Positions 42,477 through 52,810 of a stretch of DNA of 64,000 nucleotides are shown piece after piece (position 1 is the stretch's first letter; the number at the start of each line of letters is the position of its first letter). This stretch comes from Paenibacillus lupini (GTDB lineage Bacteria > Bacillota > Bacilli > Paenibacillales > Paenibacillaceae), in contig NZ_JAASRW010000001.1 of assembly GCF_011761355.1 (NCBI RefSeq), positions 62,001 to 126,000 of the forward strand, read 5' to 3'. The notes beneath the pieces were generated by a model, which searched no databases, was not told the DNA's origin, and saw only the letters and a program-made list of their open reading frames with translations. The position numbers and the translations under genes are program-made.

Positions 42477-44717
42477 ATGAATCAGACTCAGGCCGGTAAA
42501 CAAGCTTACCAGCAGCGGGAGAAGCCGGCTGGCTGGAAACAGAGCGCGGCTGTACGTTACTTGCTATTATTTATGTTCGTGCTGTTATTTTATTTCAGCC
42601 TTGCGCCGCATGTGGTGCCAGAAACTTATGACATTCAAGTGGATGCACCAAGTGATAAAGATATAGCAGCACCACATCAAATTTTTGATAGCAAAGCAAC
42701 ACTTGAAGCGCAGGAAGAGGCGGCGAATAAGATTGATTCGATTTACTCGAACGTCGCCCTGCGCAACGAACAGCTGATTGATCAGATTTTTGTCCGGATT
42801 GAGCAATTGAATCTGGATGATCAAGTGACGGTACAGAACAAGGTTGAAATTTACCGGAATGAGATTCCCGGTAAATACAGTACGTTCGCAGATAATTTCG
42901 TCAAGATGAATATGGGCTCCGATAAATACAGCGATACGTTGCTTGATGAAATGACGAAGGTGATCAAGGAGCAGGTCTATACGATCCCGGAGGAGACATT
43001 CTACAAGCTTCCTAACTTATCGCTAGACCAATTGGAAGAAATGCGTACCGTTGGTCTAGATGTCGTTCGCAAGCTGATGAGTGAACAGCTGCGTGATGCA
43101 GAAACGGCACGGACGAAGGTTGCTGAGCTTGTTAACGCAAGTTCCTTAACCAATCGTACAAGCCGGGAAATTGTGCAGGAATTGGCCCGTTTTACGATTA
43201 TGCCAAACCGGTTCCTTGATCAACAAGCTACCGACGAAGCGAAGATTCTGGCGAAGCAGAATACGCCTCAGGTTGTAATCAAGGAAGGCGATCTCATCGT
43301 GAAACGCGGAGAGATTATTACGCCTGAAATGTATGAGCTGTTGAAAGAATCTGAACTGCTGCAGGATAAACGGAACTATTGGCCGCAGCTTGGTCTGCTG
43401 CTAATGTCCGTAATGATCATTGTCGGCCTGTACACCTATCTGCATCAATATAGCGGCAGCAGCGGCACGAAGCCAAGCTACAGCAATACTCATTTGCTGA
43501 TGCTGTGGCTCATTTATTTGATTAATATCATTACGATGCAAGTTATCTCACTTACACAAACAGACTCGGCTCCTTACGCAGGTTATTTGGCGCCGGCTGC
43601 GCTGGGTACGATGTTAATTACGCTGCTGCTTGATGTGCATCTTGCTTTAATAAGCTCCGTTTTGTTTGCGATAGCAGGAAGTATTATACTGAATACACAA
43701 ACAGGGCAAATTTTCGATTTCCAATATGGTTTTGTCATCATCGTTGTTTCCCTAGCGGCGATCTTCTCGATCCATCGGGCAAGCCAGCGGTCCACGATTC
43801 TGAAAGCCGGCATTATGGTCAGCTTGTTTGGCTCGCTAGCCGTATTGTCGTTAATGCTCCTGACGGAACAGCTGGAACAAGGACCGTTAGTGTACTCACT
43901 CGCATTCGCTTTCGCTAGTGGATTGTTAACCGCTATTCTTGTGATTGGTCTTATGCCATTCTTTGAAATTACGTTTGGTATATTGTCTGCCTTGAAGCTG
44001 GTAGAGCTCTCTAATCCGAATCATCCGCTGCTGCGCAAGCTGTTAACAGAGACGCCGGGAACTTATCACCACAGTGTTATGGTAGGCAACTTGGCTGAAG
44101 CGGCTGCTGAGGCTATTGGTGCGGATGGGCTGCTCTGCCGCGTCGGTTCCTATTACCACGATATCGGCAAGACGAAACGGCCAAGCTATTTTATCGAGAA
44201 TCAGACTAACATGGAGAATCCTCATGATACGATTGAGCCGAAGCTGAGTAAATCGATCATTGTGGCGCATGCCCGTGACGGTGTGGATATGCTGAAGTCG
44301 CAAAATCTTCCGAAGCCTATCCGCGATATTGCGGAGCAGCATCATGGAACAACCTCGCTGAAGTTTTTCTACTTCAAAGCGCTTAAACAGGCCGAGGAGC
44401 AGGGGATCCAAGCAAACTTCACCGAAGACGACTATCGTTATCCGGGTCCAAAAGCACAATCAAAGGAAGCGGCTATCGTTGGTCTTGCCGATTGTGTTGA
44501 GGCTGCTGTCCGAAGCCTGAGAAGCCCAACAGTGGAACAGGTAGAGGCAATGATTCAGAAGATTATTAAAAGTCGGGTAGATGACAATCAATATAATGAA
44601 TGCGATCTGACAATGAAAGAGCTTGATAAAATCGCTCATTCCTTGAAGGAAAGTGTAATTGGCATATTCCACTCGCGCATTGAATATCCGGAAGATGTAA
44701 AACCAAAGGAGCGTTAA
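42477..44717 (+). CDS. pgpH: Cyclic-di-AMP phosphodiesterase PgpH
   Basis: A 746-residue 7TM-HD protein. One membrane helix and a large extracellular 7TMR-HDED domain come first, then about seven membrane helices, then the cytoplasmic HD domain with ETPGTYHHSVMVGNLAEAAA and VGSYYHDIGKTKRP. The HD residues bind two metals and hydrolyse c-di-AMP to pApA. Family length and motifs are complete. It sits between phoH and ybeY as in B. subtilis (yqfF). Confidence 0.95.
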   Translation: MNQTQAGKQAYQQREKPAGWKQSAAVRYLLLFMFVLLFYFSLAPHVVPETYDIQVDAPSDKDIAAPHQIFDSKATLEAQEEAANKIDSIYSNVALRNEQLIDQIFVRIEQLNLDDQVTVQNKVEIYRNEIPGKYSTFADNFVKMNMGSDKYSDTLLDEMTKVIKEQVYTIPEETFYKLPNLSLDQLEEMRTVGLDVVRKLMSEQLRDAETARTKVAELVNASSLTNRTSREIVQELARFTIMPNRFLDQQATDEAKILAKQNTPQVVIKEGDLIVKRGEIITPEMYELLKESELLQDKRNYWPQLGLLLMSVMIIVGLYTYLHQYSGSSGTKPSYSNTHLLMLWLIYLINIITMQVISLTQTDSAPYAGYLAPAALGTMLITLLLDVHLALISSVLFAIAGSIILNTQTGQIFDFQYGFVIIVVSLAAIFSIHRASQRSTILKAGIMVSLFGSLAVLSLMLLTEQLEQGPLVYSLAFAFASGLLTAILVIGLMPFFEITFGILSALKLVELSNPNHPLLRKLLTETPGTYHHSVMVGNLAEAAAEAIGADGLLCRVGSYYHDIGKTKRPSYFIENQTNMENPHDTIEPKLSKSIIVAHARDGVDMLKSQNLPKPIRDIAEQHHGTTSLKFFYFKALKQAEEQGIQANFTEDDYRYPGPKAQSKEAAIVGLADCVEAAVRSLRSPTVEQVEAMIQKIIKSRVDDNQYNECDLTMKELDKIAHSLKESVIGIFHSRIEYPEDVKPKER

Positions 44718-44722
44718 CTTTC

Positions 44723-45220
44723 ATGAGCTTGCAATTAGACTGGAGCAATGAACAAGACAAAATTGAAATTCCTGATCAATGGATTGAGAGGTTAGAACAG
44801 CTTCTTCAGATCGCCGGCGAGATGGAAGGACTGACGGATGGTGAAGTGACTCTGACGTTTACTGATAACGAGCAGATTCATCAGCTTAACCGTGAATACC
44901 GCGCAATCGACCGTCCTACGGATGTACTGTCATTTGCCATGCAGGATGACGGAACAGAAGAGCTCGACATTATTTTTGAGGTGGAGAGTGAGGACGAAGT
45001 AGATCCAATCTCCGGCATGCTTGGCGATATTGTCATTTCCGTTGAGAAAGCACAGGAGCAAAGTGAGGATTATGGTCATTCATTGGAACGGGAGATTGGC
45101 TTCCTGTTCGTACATGGCTTCCTTCATTTGCTTGGCTATGATCATATGGACGATGCAGGCGAAGCCGAGATGACCGGTAAACAGGAAGCGGTCCTGCAAA
45201 AGGCAGGTTTGTCTCGTTAA
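44723..45220 (+). CDS. ybeY: Endoribonuclease YbeY
   Basis: A 165-residue zinc-dependent RNase involved in 16S rRNA 3' maturation and ribosome quality control. The metal motif is H131-G-F-L-H135-L-L-G-Y-D-H141, and RPTDVLSFAM is conserved. An acidic insertion (EELDIIFEVESEDEVDPIS) makes it slightly longer than E. coli YbeY. Its stop overlaps the start of the next gene by one base. Confidence 0.95.
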   Translation: MSLQLDWSNEQDKIEIPDQWIERLEQLLQIAGEMEGLTDGEVTLTFTDNEQIHQLNREYRAIDRPTDVLSFAMQDDGTEELDIIFEVESEDEVDPISGMLGDIVISVEKAQEQSEDYGHSLEREIGFLFVHGFLHLLGYDHMDDAGEAEMTGKQEAVLQKAGLSR

Positions 45221-45582
45221 TGCTGAAGTTTATTCGCAGCTTGGGCTATGCTTGTTCAGGGATTGTCTTGGCAGTTCGGACACAAAGGCATATGAAGATT
45301 CATTCGATAGCCGCTGTGATTGTATGCCTAATTGGAGCGATGCTCCCGTTGACACGCTTGGAATGGGCAGTTCTGCTGCTAACTATTGCGGTAGTTATTT
45401 CCTTGGAAATGGTGAATACCGCGGTGGAAAATACCGTTGATATGGCTAGCCCTGACATTCATCCGCTTGCAAAAGCGGCGAAAGATGTGGCTGCCGGCGC
45501 TGTACTTGTTGCAGCTTGTATTGCTGTTATAATCGGGCTGCTCATTCTTGGGCCGCCCTTATGGCATTTTATCGTGAAATGA
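45220..45582 (+). CDS. dgkA: Undecaprenol/diacylglycerol kinase
   Basis: A 120-residue integral membrane kinase with three helices and the DGK motif EMVNTAVENTVDMA plus KAAKDVAAGAVLVAA. In Gram-positive bacteria this DgkA type mainly phosphorylates undecaprenol, recycling the cell-wall lipid carrier. It overlaps ybeY at TAATG. It is followed by cdd, the usual order. Confidence 0.94.
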   Translation: MLKFIRSLGYACSGIVLAVRTQRHMKIHSIAAVIVCLIGAMLPLTRLEWAVLLLTIAVVISLEMVNTAVENTVDMASPDIHPLAKAAKDVAAGAVLVAACIAVIIGLLILGPPLWHFIVK

Positions 45583-45605
45583 TACGAAGAATAGGAGTGA
45601 GGCTC

Positions 45606-46037
45606 ATGGCGTTCGAGGGATTATCGAAAGAGTATTCGAAATTGCTTGAAGCAGCGAAGGAGGCTATGTCGCGAGCTTACGTACCATACTCCAACTTTCG
45701 TGTAGGTGCGGCACTTCTTGACGACAGCGGCCACATTCATTATGGCTGTAATGTGGAGAATGCTGCTTATAGTCCATGTAATTGCGCTGAACGCACAGCT
45801 CTCTTCCGGGCAATTGCAGACGGTAAGCGGCCTGGACAATTTCAGGCTATTGCAGTCATGGGCGATACGGAGGGACCTATCACTCCTTGTGGTGTCTGCC
45901 GGCAGGTACTGGTCGAGCTTTGCTCACCGGATATGCCGGTTGTAATGGGCAATCTGAACGGTCACTGGAATATCATGACGGTTACAGAACTGCTTCCCGG
46001 CGCATTCACGCCGGCTTCATTAGAGAAAGGGAGTTAA
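45606..46037 (+). CDS. cdd: Cytidine deaminase
   Basis: A 143-residue homotetrameric-type cytidine deaminase that feeds uridine and deoxyuridine to salvage. The zinc site is [19 protein letters not shown] plus [12 protein letters not shown], with the catalytic Glu in CAE. ATG at 45606 follows AGGAGTGAGG; upstream in-frame codons run back into dgkA and are not used. era follows eight bases later. Confidence 0.95.
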   Translation: MAFEGLSKEYSKLLEAAKEAMSRAYVPYSNFRVGAALLDDSGHIHYGCNVENAAYSPCNCAERTALFRAIADGKRPGQFQAIAVMGDTEGPITPCGVCRQVLVELCSPDMPVVMGNLNGHWNIMTVTELLPGAFTPASLEKGS

Positions 46038-46045
46038 AAATAAAG

Positions 46046-46960
46046 ATGAATCAAAACACAACTTCAAGCACGAAATTCCGCTCCGGCTTTGTAGCGATTA
46101 TTGGCAGGCCGAATGTAGGGAAATCGACGCTTATGAACCATTTAATCGGGCAGAAGATCGCCATTATGTCGGACAAGCCCCAGACAACTCGTAACAAAAT
46201 CCATGGTGTATATACGACGGAAACATCGCAGATTGTCTTTCTCGATACGCCTGGTATTCATAAGCCTCAATCCAAGCTTGGCGATTATATGATGAAGACG
46301 GCAGAAGGCGCCTTGAAAGAGGTAGAAGCCGTGCTTTTCCTGATTGATGTAGCGGAAGGATTTGGCGGCGGCGATCGATTCATTATTGAGCAGCTCAAGA
46401 AAGTAGATACGCCAGTATTTCTTGTGATGAACAAGATCGATAAGGTACAGCCAGAGCAGCTTCTAGCAACTATTACGCAATACAAGGATATGTATCCATT
46501 TGCAGAGGTTGTGCCGATTTCGGCGCTTCAAGGTAACAATGTCGATACGCTTCTTGCACAGCTCCAGAAATATTTGCCTGAAGGACCGCAATATTATCCG
46601 GCTGATCAAATAACAGACCATCCCGAACAATTTGTCGTTTCAGAGCTGATCCGTGAGAAAATCCTGCATATGACCCGCGAAGAAATTCCGCATTCCATTG
46701 CCGTTGGTATTGAAGATATGCGTGTGCAGGAGAACGGTGTGGTGTATATTGGGGCTGTTATTTTCGTCGAGCGTGACTCTCAAAAAGGGATTATTATTGG
46801 CAAAAAAGGTGCTCTGCTTAAGGAAGTTGGCAAGCAGGCACGCCGCGATATCGAAGCATTGCTTGGATCACGTACTTTCCTGGAGCTTTGGGTCAAAGTG
46901 AAGAAGGATTGGCGCAATCAAGAGCGCGTCTTGAAGGATTTCGGATTCAGACATGATTAA
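46046..46960 (+). CDS. era: GTPase Era
   Basis: A 304-residue GTPase required for 30S maturation. G1 is GRPNVGKS (residues 20-27), G2 contains TTRNKIHG, G3 is DTPGIHKPQ and G4 is NKID. The C-terminal KH domain ([27 protein letters not shown]) binds the 3' end of 16S rRNA. ATG at 46046 follows AAAGGGAG. Its link with ybeY in one operon fits shared rRNA maturation. Confidence 0.96.
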   Translation: MNQNTTSSTKFRSGFVAIIGRPNVGKSTLMNHLIGQKIAIMSDKPQTTRNKIHGVYTTETSQIVFLDTPGIHKPQSKLGDYMMKTAEGALKEVEAVLFLIDVAEGFGGGDRFIIEQLKKVDTPVFLVMNKIDKVQPEQLLATITQYKDMYPFAEVVPISALQGNNVDTLLAQLQKYLPEGPQYYPADQITDHPEQFVVSELIREKILHMTREEIPHSIAVGIEDMRVQENGVVYIGAVIFVERDSQKGIIIGKKGALLKEVGKQARRDIEALLGSRTFLELWVKVKKDWRNQERVLKDFGFRHD

Positions 46961-47060
46961 GCTTTTATTGACGAAATTTGTTAAGGATAGCATTCGAGTA
47001 TTTATCGTATCCTAAGTACCGTCTAGGGCTTCATTTCCAAGGCGGAAAGGATGAATACGA

Positions 47061-47222
47061 ATGCGAAATTTTTCGTGGAAGTATTTTACATTGACCGGTG
47101 ATGTGGAGTCATACATGCTCTACAAGGAAATGGATCAACTTGGTCCAGAGAATCATCCTCAATATTTGCCGGGGGACAATGAGGAGCTTGCTGCTGAGTT
47201 CGAGGATTCGTCTGCCCTTTAA
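47061..47222 (+). CDS. yqzL: YqzL-like small protein
   Basis: A 53-residue protein, MRNFSWKYFTLTGDVESYML ... EEL ... FEDSSAL. The pattern (F/W)-x-x-F-x-x-TGDV-(D/E)-x-Y-(L/M)-L-(F/Y)-K-E matches YqzL, which lies between era and recO in B. subtilis. Function unknown. It ends 54 bases before recO. A small AGGATA/TATCCT stem lies in the spacer before it. Confidence 0.82.
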   Translation: MRNFSWKYFTLTGDVESYMLYKEMDQLGPENHPQYLPGDNEELAAEFEDSSAL

Positions 47223-47276
47223 TTTGTTATCCTGCAGGCTGCCTTGAAGTAAGCATGGGGGAGAAGGAATCAAATC

Positions 47277-48026
47277 ATGTTATATCGTGTGGAGGGCATT
47301 GTCATCCGCAGCATGGACTATGGGGAAGGCAATAAAATTATTACGCTGCTTACGAAAACAAACGGTAAGCTCGGTGTAATGGTGCGCGGCGCGAAGAAGG
47401 TGAAGAGCAGACATGCTTCTCTCGCGCAGCCATTTACATATGGTGAATTCGTTTTTTTCCGAAATAAAGGGCTTGGCACTCTCAATCATGGTGAGATTCT
47501 CGAATCTCACCATCTTTTACGTGAACAACTGGATTTGTCCGCTTATGCTGCTTACTTAGCAGAGGTTACTGACAAGACGCTGCAGGAGGACGAATCTGGT
47601 GAATTGTTATTTGAACAGCTGAAAGCTGGTTTGATGGCAATGGTGGAAGGAAAAGACCCGCAAATTGTTTCCCATCTTTACGAGATGCGTATATTAGAGG
47701 CAGCTGGCTATTCACCGGAGCTTGAATTCTGCGTGGGCTGCTCGACCGATCAAGGGCCTTTTCGACTTAGTCCGCATTCAGGAGGCGTGTTATGTCCTCG
47801 GTGTGCAAGAAATGATGCCCAGGCAATGGCGATGAGTGAGGGTGCTTATAAGCTGCTTAGGCTGTTCAGCCGAATGGATATAAGACGTCTCGGAACAATT
47901 CAGGTTAAGCCGGAGACCAAGAAAGAATTGAAAAAAATGATGCGTGAGCTGATGGATGTTCAAATTGGTATTCCTCTTAAATCCCGTTCCTTTCTAGATC
48001 AGATGGATAAATACTCATTCGAATAA
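47277..48026 (+). CDS. recO: DNA repair protein RecO
   Basis: A 249-residue RecO. The N-terminal OB fold (MLYRVEGIVIRSMDYGEGNKIITLLTKTNGKLGVMVRGAKK) is followed by a helical domain with a four-cysteine zinc motif (CVGCS ... CPRCAR). RecO with RecR loads RecA onto SSB-coated single strands. Ribosome site is GGGGGAGAAGG. Confidence 0.95.
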   Translation: MLYRVEGIVIRSMDYGEGNKIITLLTKTNGKLGVMVRGAKKVKSRHASLAQPFTYGEFVFFRNKGLGTLNHGEILESHHLLREQLDLSAYAAYLAEVTDKTLQEDESGELLFEQLKAGLMAMVEGKDPQIVSHLYEMRILEAAGYSPELEFCVGCSTDQGPFRLSPHSGGVLCPRCARNDAQAMAMSEGAYKLLRLFSRMDIRRLGTIQVKPETKKELKKMMRELMDVQIGIPLKSRSFLDQMDKYSFE

Positions 48027-48055
48027 AAGGATGGGCAATAATACCTAACGCCTGT

Positions 48056-48084
48056 TTGACAACTGCATTAAAAATGTTTAATAT
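48056..48084 (+). promoter_or_regulatory. Sigma-A promoter of the glyQS T-box transcript
   Basis: A perfect TTGACA at 48056-48061, a 17-base spacer, then TAATAT at 48079-48084. Confidence 0.8.
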
Positions 48085-48090
48085 ATGTGA

Positions 48091-48331
48091 ATATCAATAT
48101 ATGGACAGTGATGGAGAAAGTAGCAGTTCAAACCTTGAACAAGCGATTTGGGGATCGTGTGAGCCCAGACAAGCTAAACTGTGAAACGGCACTCCGGAGT
48201 CAATTAACCAAAAGAGGATTTTCGCACACCGCTTGGAATGAAGCGGTTGAAGCGAAGTCAAGTAGGGTGGAACCGCGGGAGTCAACTCTCGTCCCTACGT
48301 CTGGCAGCAGGCGTAGAGACGAGAGTTTTTT
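48091..48331 (+). promoter_or_regulatory. Glycine T-box riboswitch
   Basis: A T-box leader that reads the charging state of tRNA-Gly. Stem I contains the AGTGATGGAGAAAGTAG start and the apical GGGGATCGTGTGAGCCC region. GGC at 48188-48190 is the likely Gly specifier. The T-box sequence AGGGTGGAACCGCG lies at 48264-48277, and the antiterminator bulge pairs with uncharged tRNA ends. A terminator closes it at 48284-48331. It controls glyQ and glyS. Confidence 0.95.
48284..48331 (+). terminator. T-box terminator
   Basis: AACTCTCGTC pairs with GACGAGAGTT, with a further CTACG/CGTAG stem inside, followed by TTTTTT. It forms when tRNA-Gly is charged. Confidence 0.9.
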
Positions 48332-48378
48332 GCGTTCTCCATTCGCCTTACTAAAGAATAAAGGAGCGAGAAAAAATC

Positions 48379-49266
48379 ATGAATTTTCAAGGCATGATAT
48401 TGACACTGCAGCAATTCTGGGCAGAACAAAACTGTATTCTCGTACAGCCGTACGACGTAGAGAAGGGCGCGGGTACAATGAACCCGATGACGTTCCTCCG
48501 TACCATTGGTCCGGAGCCGTGGAATGTTGCTTATATTGAGCCTTCCCGTCGTCCTGCAGACGGCCGTTATGGCGAGAATCCAAACCGGTTGTATCAGCAT
48601 CATCAGTTCCAAGTTATCCTTAAGCCTTCCCCGGACAATATCCAGGAGCTTTATCTGGAAAGCTTGAAGCGTCTTGGCATTGATCCAAAGCATCATGATA
48701 TCCGTTTTGTTGAAGATAACTGGGAATCGCCAACACTTGGCGCATGGGGCCTTGGCTGGGAAGTGTGGCTTAATGGTATGGAAATCACTCAGTTCACATA
48801 CTTCCAGCAAGTAGGGGGTATTGATGCGAACCCGGTTGCAGTAGAGATTACTTACGGTATGGAGCGTCTAGCTTCCTACATTCAAGAAAAAGAAAACGTG
48901 TTTGATCTGGAATGGGTTGAAGGCGTGAAATATGGCGATGTATTCTGGCAGCCTGAATTCGAGCATTCGAAATATACATTCGAAACTTCTGACTCAGCGA
49001 TGTTATTCCAATTGTTCAACATGTATGAGGAAGAAGCGAAGAAGACCATTGAACATAAGCTAGTATTCCCTGCTTACGACTATGTCTTGAAATGTTCCCA
49101 TACCTTCAACCTGCTGGATGCCCGCGGCGCGATCAGCGTAACAGAGCGTACGGGCTACATTATGCGTGTTCGTAACCTGGCGCGTGCTTGTGCGGCGACT
49201 TATTTGGAGGAACGGGAACGTCTTGGATTCCCGCTGCTGAAGAAAGGAGTGGAGAACAATGGCTAA
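48379..49266 (+). CDS. glyQ: Glycyl-tRNA synthetase alpha subunit
   Basis: A 295-residue catalytic class II subunit. The family start [59 protein letters not shown] is present, including class II motif 2. It activates glycine and charges tRNA-Gly in an alpha2-beta2 enzyme with GlyS. It is controlled by the T-box upstream and overlaps glyS by eight bases. Confidence 0.98.
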   Translation: MNFQGMILTLQQFWAEQNCILVQPYDVEKGAGTMNPMTFLRTIGPEPWNVAYIEPSRRPADGRYGENPNRLYQHHQFQVILKPSPDNIQELYLESLKRLGIDPKHHDIRFVEDNWESPTLGAWGLGWEVWLNGMEITQFTYFQQVGGIDANPVAVEITYGMERLASYIQEKENVFDLEWVEGVKYGDVFWQPEFEHSKYTFETSDSAMLFQLFNMYEEEAKKTIEHKLVFPAYDYVLKCSHTFNLLDARGAISVTERTGYIMRVRNLARACAATYLEERERLGFPLLKKGVENNG

Positions 49267-51340
49267 AGATTTATTGCTGGAGATTGGACTTGAGGAAGTA
49301 CCGGCGCGTTTCGTACGCGGTGCTATGAATCAATTGAAAGAGAAAGCAGTCAAATGGCTTGCTGACTCTCGTATTCCTCATGAAGCGGTAGAAGTATTTG
49401 GTACACCGCGTCGTATCGCTTTGTATGTACAAGGCGTTGAAGAGAAACAAGCGGATGTGAATGAGCAAGTAAAAGGTCCTTCGCGTAAAATCGCCCTTGA
49501 CGATCAAGGCAATTGGAGCAAAGCGGCGCTTGGCTTCGCACGCAGCCAAGGCGTTGAGCCTGAGCAGTTCTTCTTCCAAGAGCTGGCTGGCGTTGAATAT
49601 GTGTATGCAAACAAAAGCAGCGTAGGGACAGACACAGCCTCCGTATTGCCGGAAGGTTTGACAAACCTGATTACATCGATGTCATTTCCAAAAAACATGC
49701 GTTGGGGTAGTTATGAACTGAAATTCATTCGCCCAATCAAATGGCTTATTGCTTTATTTGGTCAAGACATCATTCCGCTGGAGATTACGAACGTAGTGAG
49801 CGGCAATGTATCACGCGGTCATCGTTTCCTAGGTGATGAGACGGTTGTCTCGACGCCTGCTGAATACAAAGAGCGTCTTCGCGAGCAGTATGTCATTGTT
49901 GACGTCGTTGAACGCGAGCAATTGATTGTGTCTCAGATTAAGGAACTTGCGAAAGAGAAGAACTGGGAAATTGCGATTAAAGAAGATTTGCTCGAAGAGG
50001 TCTTATTCCTGGTCGAGTATCCGAACGTATTATATGGAACATTCGATCCTGCTTTCTTGAACATCCCGCAAGAGGTTCTGATTACGTCGATGCGTGAACA
50101 TCAGCGTTACTTCCCGGTACTTAATGCAGAAGGTCAATTGCAGCCGTTCTTCGTAACGGTGCGTAACGGTGACCGGACTTCGATTGAGAATGTGGCAAAA
50201 GGTAATGAGAAGGTACTCCGCGCTCGTCTGTCTGATGCGAAATTCTTCTATGAGGAAGATCAGAAGCTCGCTATTAACGATGCACTTGCGAAGCTTGAGA
50301 ATATCGTTTATCACGAGGAACTTGGTACGGTTGCTGATAAGGTGAGAAGAATCCGCACTACGGCTGATCTGCTGGCTGCGAAACTTGGTGTTGATGCTGA
50401 TACTGCGGCTGCAGCAAGCCGTGCTGCAGATATTTGCAAATTCGACCTTGTTACTCAAATGGTATACGAATTCCCAGAGCTGCAAGGGATTATGGGCGAA
50501 GACTATGCTCGTAAAGCAGGCGAAAGCGAATTGGTAGCGAAAGCAATCAACGAGCATTATCAGCCTCGTTTTGCCGGTGACCGAGCTCCAGCTTCTGTTG
50601 TTGGTGCTATCGTAAGCCTTGCGGACAAAATGGATACAATTGCAGGCTGCTTCTCAATTGGTATTATTCCAACTGGCTCGCAGGATCCTTACGCATTGCG
50701 CCGCCAAGCTTCGGGAATCGTTCAGATTATTCTGGCTCAAGGCCTGGATTTGAAGCTGACGGACCTGTTCGATGCTGCACTAGCTGTCCATACAGAACGT
50801 GGAATGAAACGCGGCGAGGATGAAATTCGTAAAGACTTGAATGACTTCTTTGCCCTTCGCGTGAAGAATGTATTGTCAGAGCAAGCTAATCGTTACGATG
50901 TCGTTGATGCTGTAATGGCAACTGGCTTTAATGATTTGCGTATTACGGTAGAACGTGCATCTCTGATTAATGAACTGACATCCGGCAACGAGCGCAGTGA
51001 GTTTAAATTGACTATTGATGCATTCAACCGCGTATGTAACCTGGCTTCCAAAGCAGAATCACGCGTAGTGAATCCATCCTTGTTCGAAGAAGCAGCTGAG
51101 GTCGCGCTTTATGAGCAATGGCAAAAAGCTCATCCGGCAGTTGCAAGTGCAATTGCTGAGGGGGATATTGCATCGGCGCTGGCTAATCTATCTTCTCTTA
51201 AAGAAGCTATTACCGCTTACTTCGATTCCGTGATGGTTATGGCAAAAGACGACGCGGTACGTAACAACCGCCTGGCGTCACTTGCGGTTATCGCGGATGA
51301 CATTACGGCAATCGCTGATTTCTCGAAACTTGTTTGGTAA
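49259..51340 (+). CDS. glyS: Glycyl-tRNA synthetase beta subunit
   Basis: A 693-residue beta subunit. Its N-terminus [30 protein letters not shown] is characteristic, and there is an HD-like domain with [14 protein letters not shown]. The C-terminal DALR-type anticodon-binding domain follows. It recognises the tRNA and is needed for aminoacylation. Translation is coupled to glyQ by overlap, behind GAAAGGAG. Confidence 0.98.
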   Translation: MAKDLLLEIGLEEVPARFVRGAMNQLKEKAVKWLADSRIPHEAVEVFGTPRRIALYVQGVEEKQADVNEQVKGPSRKIALDDQGNWSKAALGFARSQGVEPEQFFFQELAGVEYVYANKSSVGTDTASVLPEGLTNLITSMSFPKNMRWGSYELKFIRPIKWLIALFGQDIIPLEITNVVSGNVSRGHRFLGDETVVSTPAEYKERLREQYVIVDVVEREQLIVSQIKELAKEKNWEIAIKEDLLEEVLFLVEYPNVLYGTFDPAFLNIPQEVLITSMREHQRYFPVLNAEGQLQPFFVTVRNGDRTSIENVAKGNEKVLRARLSDAKFFYEEDQKLAINDALAKLENIVYHEELGTVADKVRRIRTTADLLAAKLGVDADTAAAASRAADICKFDLVTQMVYEFPELQGIMGEDYARKAGESELVAKAINEHYQPRFAGDRAPASVVGAIVSLADKMDTIAGCFSIGIIPTGSQDPYALRRQASGIVQIILAQGLDLKLTDLFDAALAVHTERGMKRGEDEIRKDLNDFFALRVKNVLSEQANRYDVVDAVMATGFNDLRITVERASLINELTSGNERSEFKLTIDAFNRVCNLASKAESRVVNPSLFEEAAEVALYEQWQKAHPAVASAIAEGDIASALANLSSLKEAITAYFDSVMVMAKDDAVRNNRLASLAVIADDITAIADFSKLVW

Positions 51341-51403
51341 TTGAATCGTCGCCCGTATCTTTTTCGTCAGTCCTGAAGAACATGGAAAGAAGGATGATGA
51401 TTA

Positions 51404-52216
51404 ATGCCCAATTCAGCGGAAGTCATAATTTACGTTGTATCTGATGCTGCTGGCGATACCGGCGAGCTCGTTGTGCGGGCTGCGGTTGCGCAGTTCCATC
51501 CGGTTCAAACGGACATCCGTCGCGCACCATTCGTGATGGATGTTCCTACCTTGGAACGTTTTGTTTTGCAGGCGAAGCTGTCCGGCGCCATTGTGCTGTA
51601 TACACTTGTTATCCCTCATTTGCGGGATGCGATGAAGAGCTTGGCCAGGGAGCATGAGGTAGAAGCTATTGATTTGCTGGGCTCATTGATTGAAAGTTTG
51701 GAGCGGCAAACCGGTCGTCATTCGCGTCAAGAACCTGGTCTTAACCATGTGCTTGATGCGGATTATTTCCGTAAAGTGGATGCTGTCGAATTTGCTGTCC
51801 GTTATGATGATGCGAAAGACCCGTCTGGTGTGCTAAAGGCAGATATAATCCTGATTGGTGTATCGCGAACCTCAAAGACACCATTGTCAATGTATCTCGC
51901 GCATCAAAAATACAAAGTCGCCAATATCCCTCTCGTCCCTGAGCTGAAGCCGCCGAAGGAATTATTTAATGTCCCTGCAGAACGGATCGTCGGCTTAACG
52001 ATAGGTGTACCGTATTTGAACACCATACGGAAAGAGCGGCTGAAGGCTCTCGGTTTGCCGAACAGTGCTTCCTATGCGGCAGAGGATCGAATCTTGAAGG
52101 AGCTTGAATACGCTGAAGCGATTATGAAACAGCTTGGATGCGTCGTAATTGACGTCTCACATCGGGCGGTCGAAGAGACAGCGAGTCTAATTATGGAGCA
52201 TTTTCGCGGTATTTAA
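51404..52216 (+). CDS. PpsR, pyruvate phosphate dikinase regulatory protein
   Basis: A 270-residue DUF299 protein (YqfL). The start IYVVSDAAGDTGELVVRAA and the P-loop GVSRTSKTPLSMYLA are diagnostic. The family is an ADP-dependent kinase and phosphorylase that switches pyruvate phosphate dikinase or PEP synthase off and on. In B. subtilis yqfL lies in the same glyQS-dnaG interval behind the repressor gene ccpN, which is missing here. Confidence 0.92.
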   Translation: MPNSAEVIIYVVSDAAGDTGELVVRAAVAQFHPVQTDIRRAPFVMDVPTLERFVLQAKLSGAIVLYTLVIPHLRDAMKSLAREHEVEAIDLLGSLIESLERQTGRHSRQEPGLNHVLDADYFRKVDAVEFAVRYDDAKDPSGVLKADIILIGVSRTSKTPLSMYLAHQKYKVANIPLVPELKPPKELFNVPAERIVGLTIGVPYLNTIRKERLKALGLPNSASYAAEDRILKELEYAEAIMKQLGCVVIDVSHRAVEETASLIMEHFRGI

Positions 52217-52298
52217 CGGTTCATGCAGGATTTTTTTAAAGTCTTGACGTATATAATAGTACGGTAATTGAAATATAGAAGTGAGCGGTGATGCTTGA

Positions 52299-52769
52299 TT
52301 GGAGCAAAATCAACCGACAATCGTCGTTGACGGCGACGCTTGTCCCGTCAAGACGGAAATTGCTCGGGCTGCCCGCAGCAGTCGTGTACCGGTCGTTATG
52401 GTCTCCTCCTACGATCACCGTCTTGTGCCTGAAGAGGGTGTATCCGTTGTACAGGTAGATCGAAGCGATCAATCCGTCGATTTGTACATTGTGAATCATA
52501 TTACCAAAGGCGATATTGTCATTACCCAAGATTTCGGCCTCGCCTGTATTGCGATCGGGAAGGGAGCCATCGTCTTATCTCCACGCGGCGAACAATATTC
52601 GGACGAGAACATCGATTATTTGATGGAACGGCGTCATGAATTAGCAAAAAGGAGGCGTGCAGGAGGTAAAACGAAGGGCCCAAAAGCAATGAGTAACGAG
52701 GATCGGGAGCGTTTTCAACAAAAGTTGACAAAAGTTTTAGCAATCTTGCAGGAGAAACATGACATTTAG
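52299..52769 (+). CDS. yqxD: YqxD/YaiI family protein (DUF188)
   Basis: A 156-residue DUF188 protein with the family core TIVVDGDACPVKTEIARAA, DLYIVNHITKGDIVITQDFGLA and LSPRGEQYSDENIDYLMERRHELAKRRRAGGKTKGP. The fold is related to PIN-like nucleases, and Asp residues could bind metal, but no activity is established. It lies immediately before dnaG as in B. subtilis. Start is TTG at 52299; the ribosome site is weak, so the start is uncertain by a few codons. Confidence 0.88.
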   Translation: MEQNQPTIVVDGDACPVKTEIARAARSSRVPVVMVSSYDHRLVPEEGVSVVQVDRSDQSVDLYIVNHITKGDIVITQDFGLACIAIGKGAIVLSPRGEQYSDENIDYLMERRHELAKRRRAGGKTKGPKAMSNEDRERFQQKLTKVLAILQEKHDI

Positions 52770-52810
52770 CGAATATTATTTACGTGTCATTAGGATGAAG
52801 GTGATGGATA

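Noticed and set aside
48087..48539. A 150-codon frame over the T-box leader and the start of glyQ
   Set aside because: It lies in the T-box RNA, overlaps glyQ in another frame and has no ribosome site.
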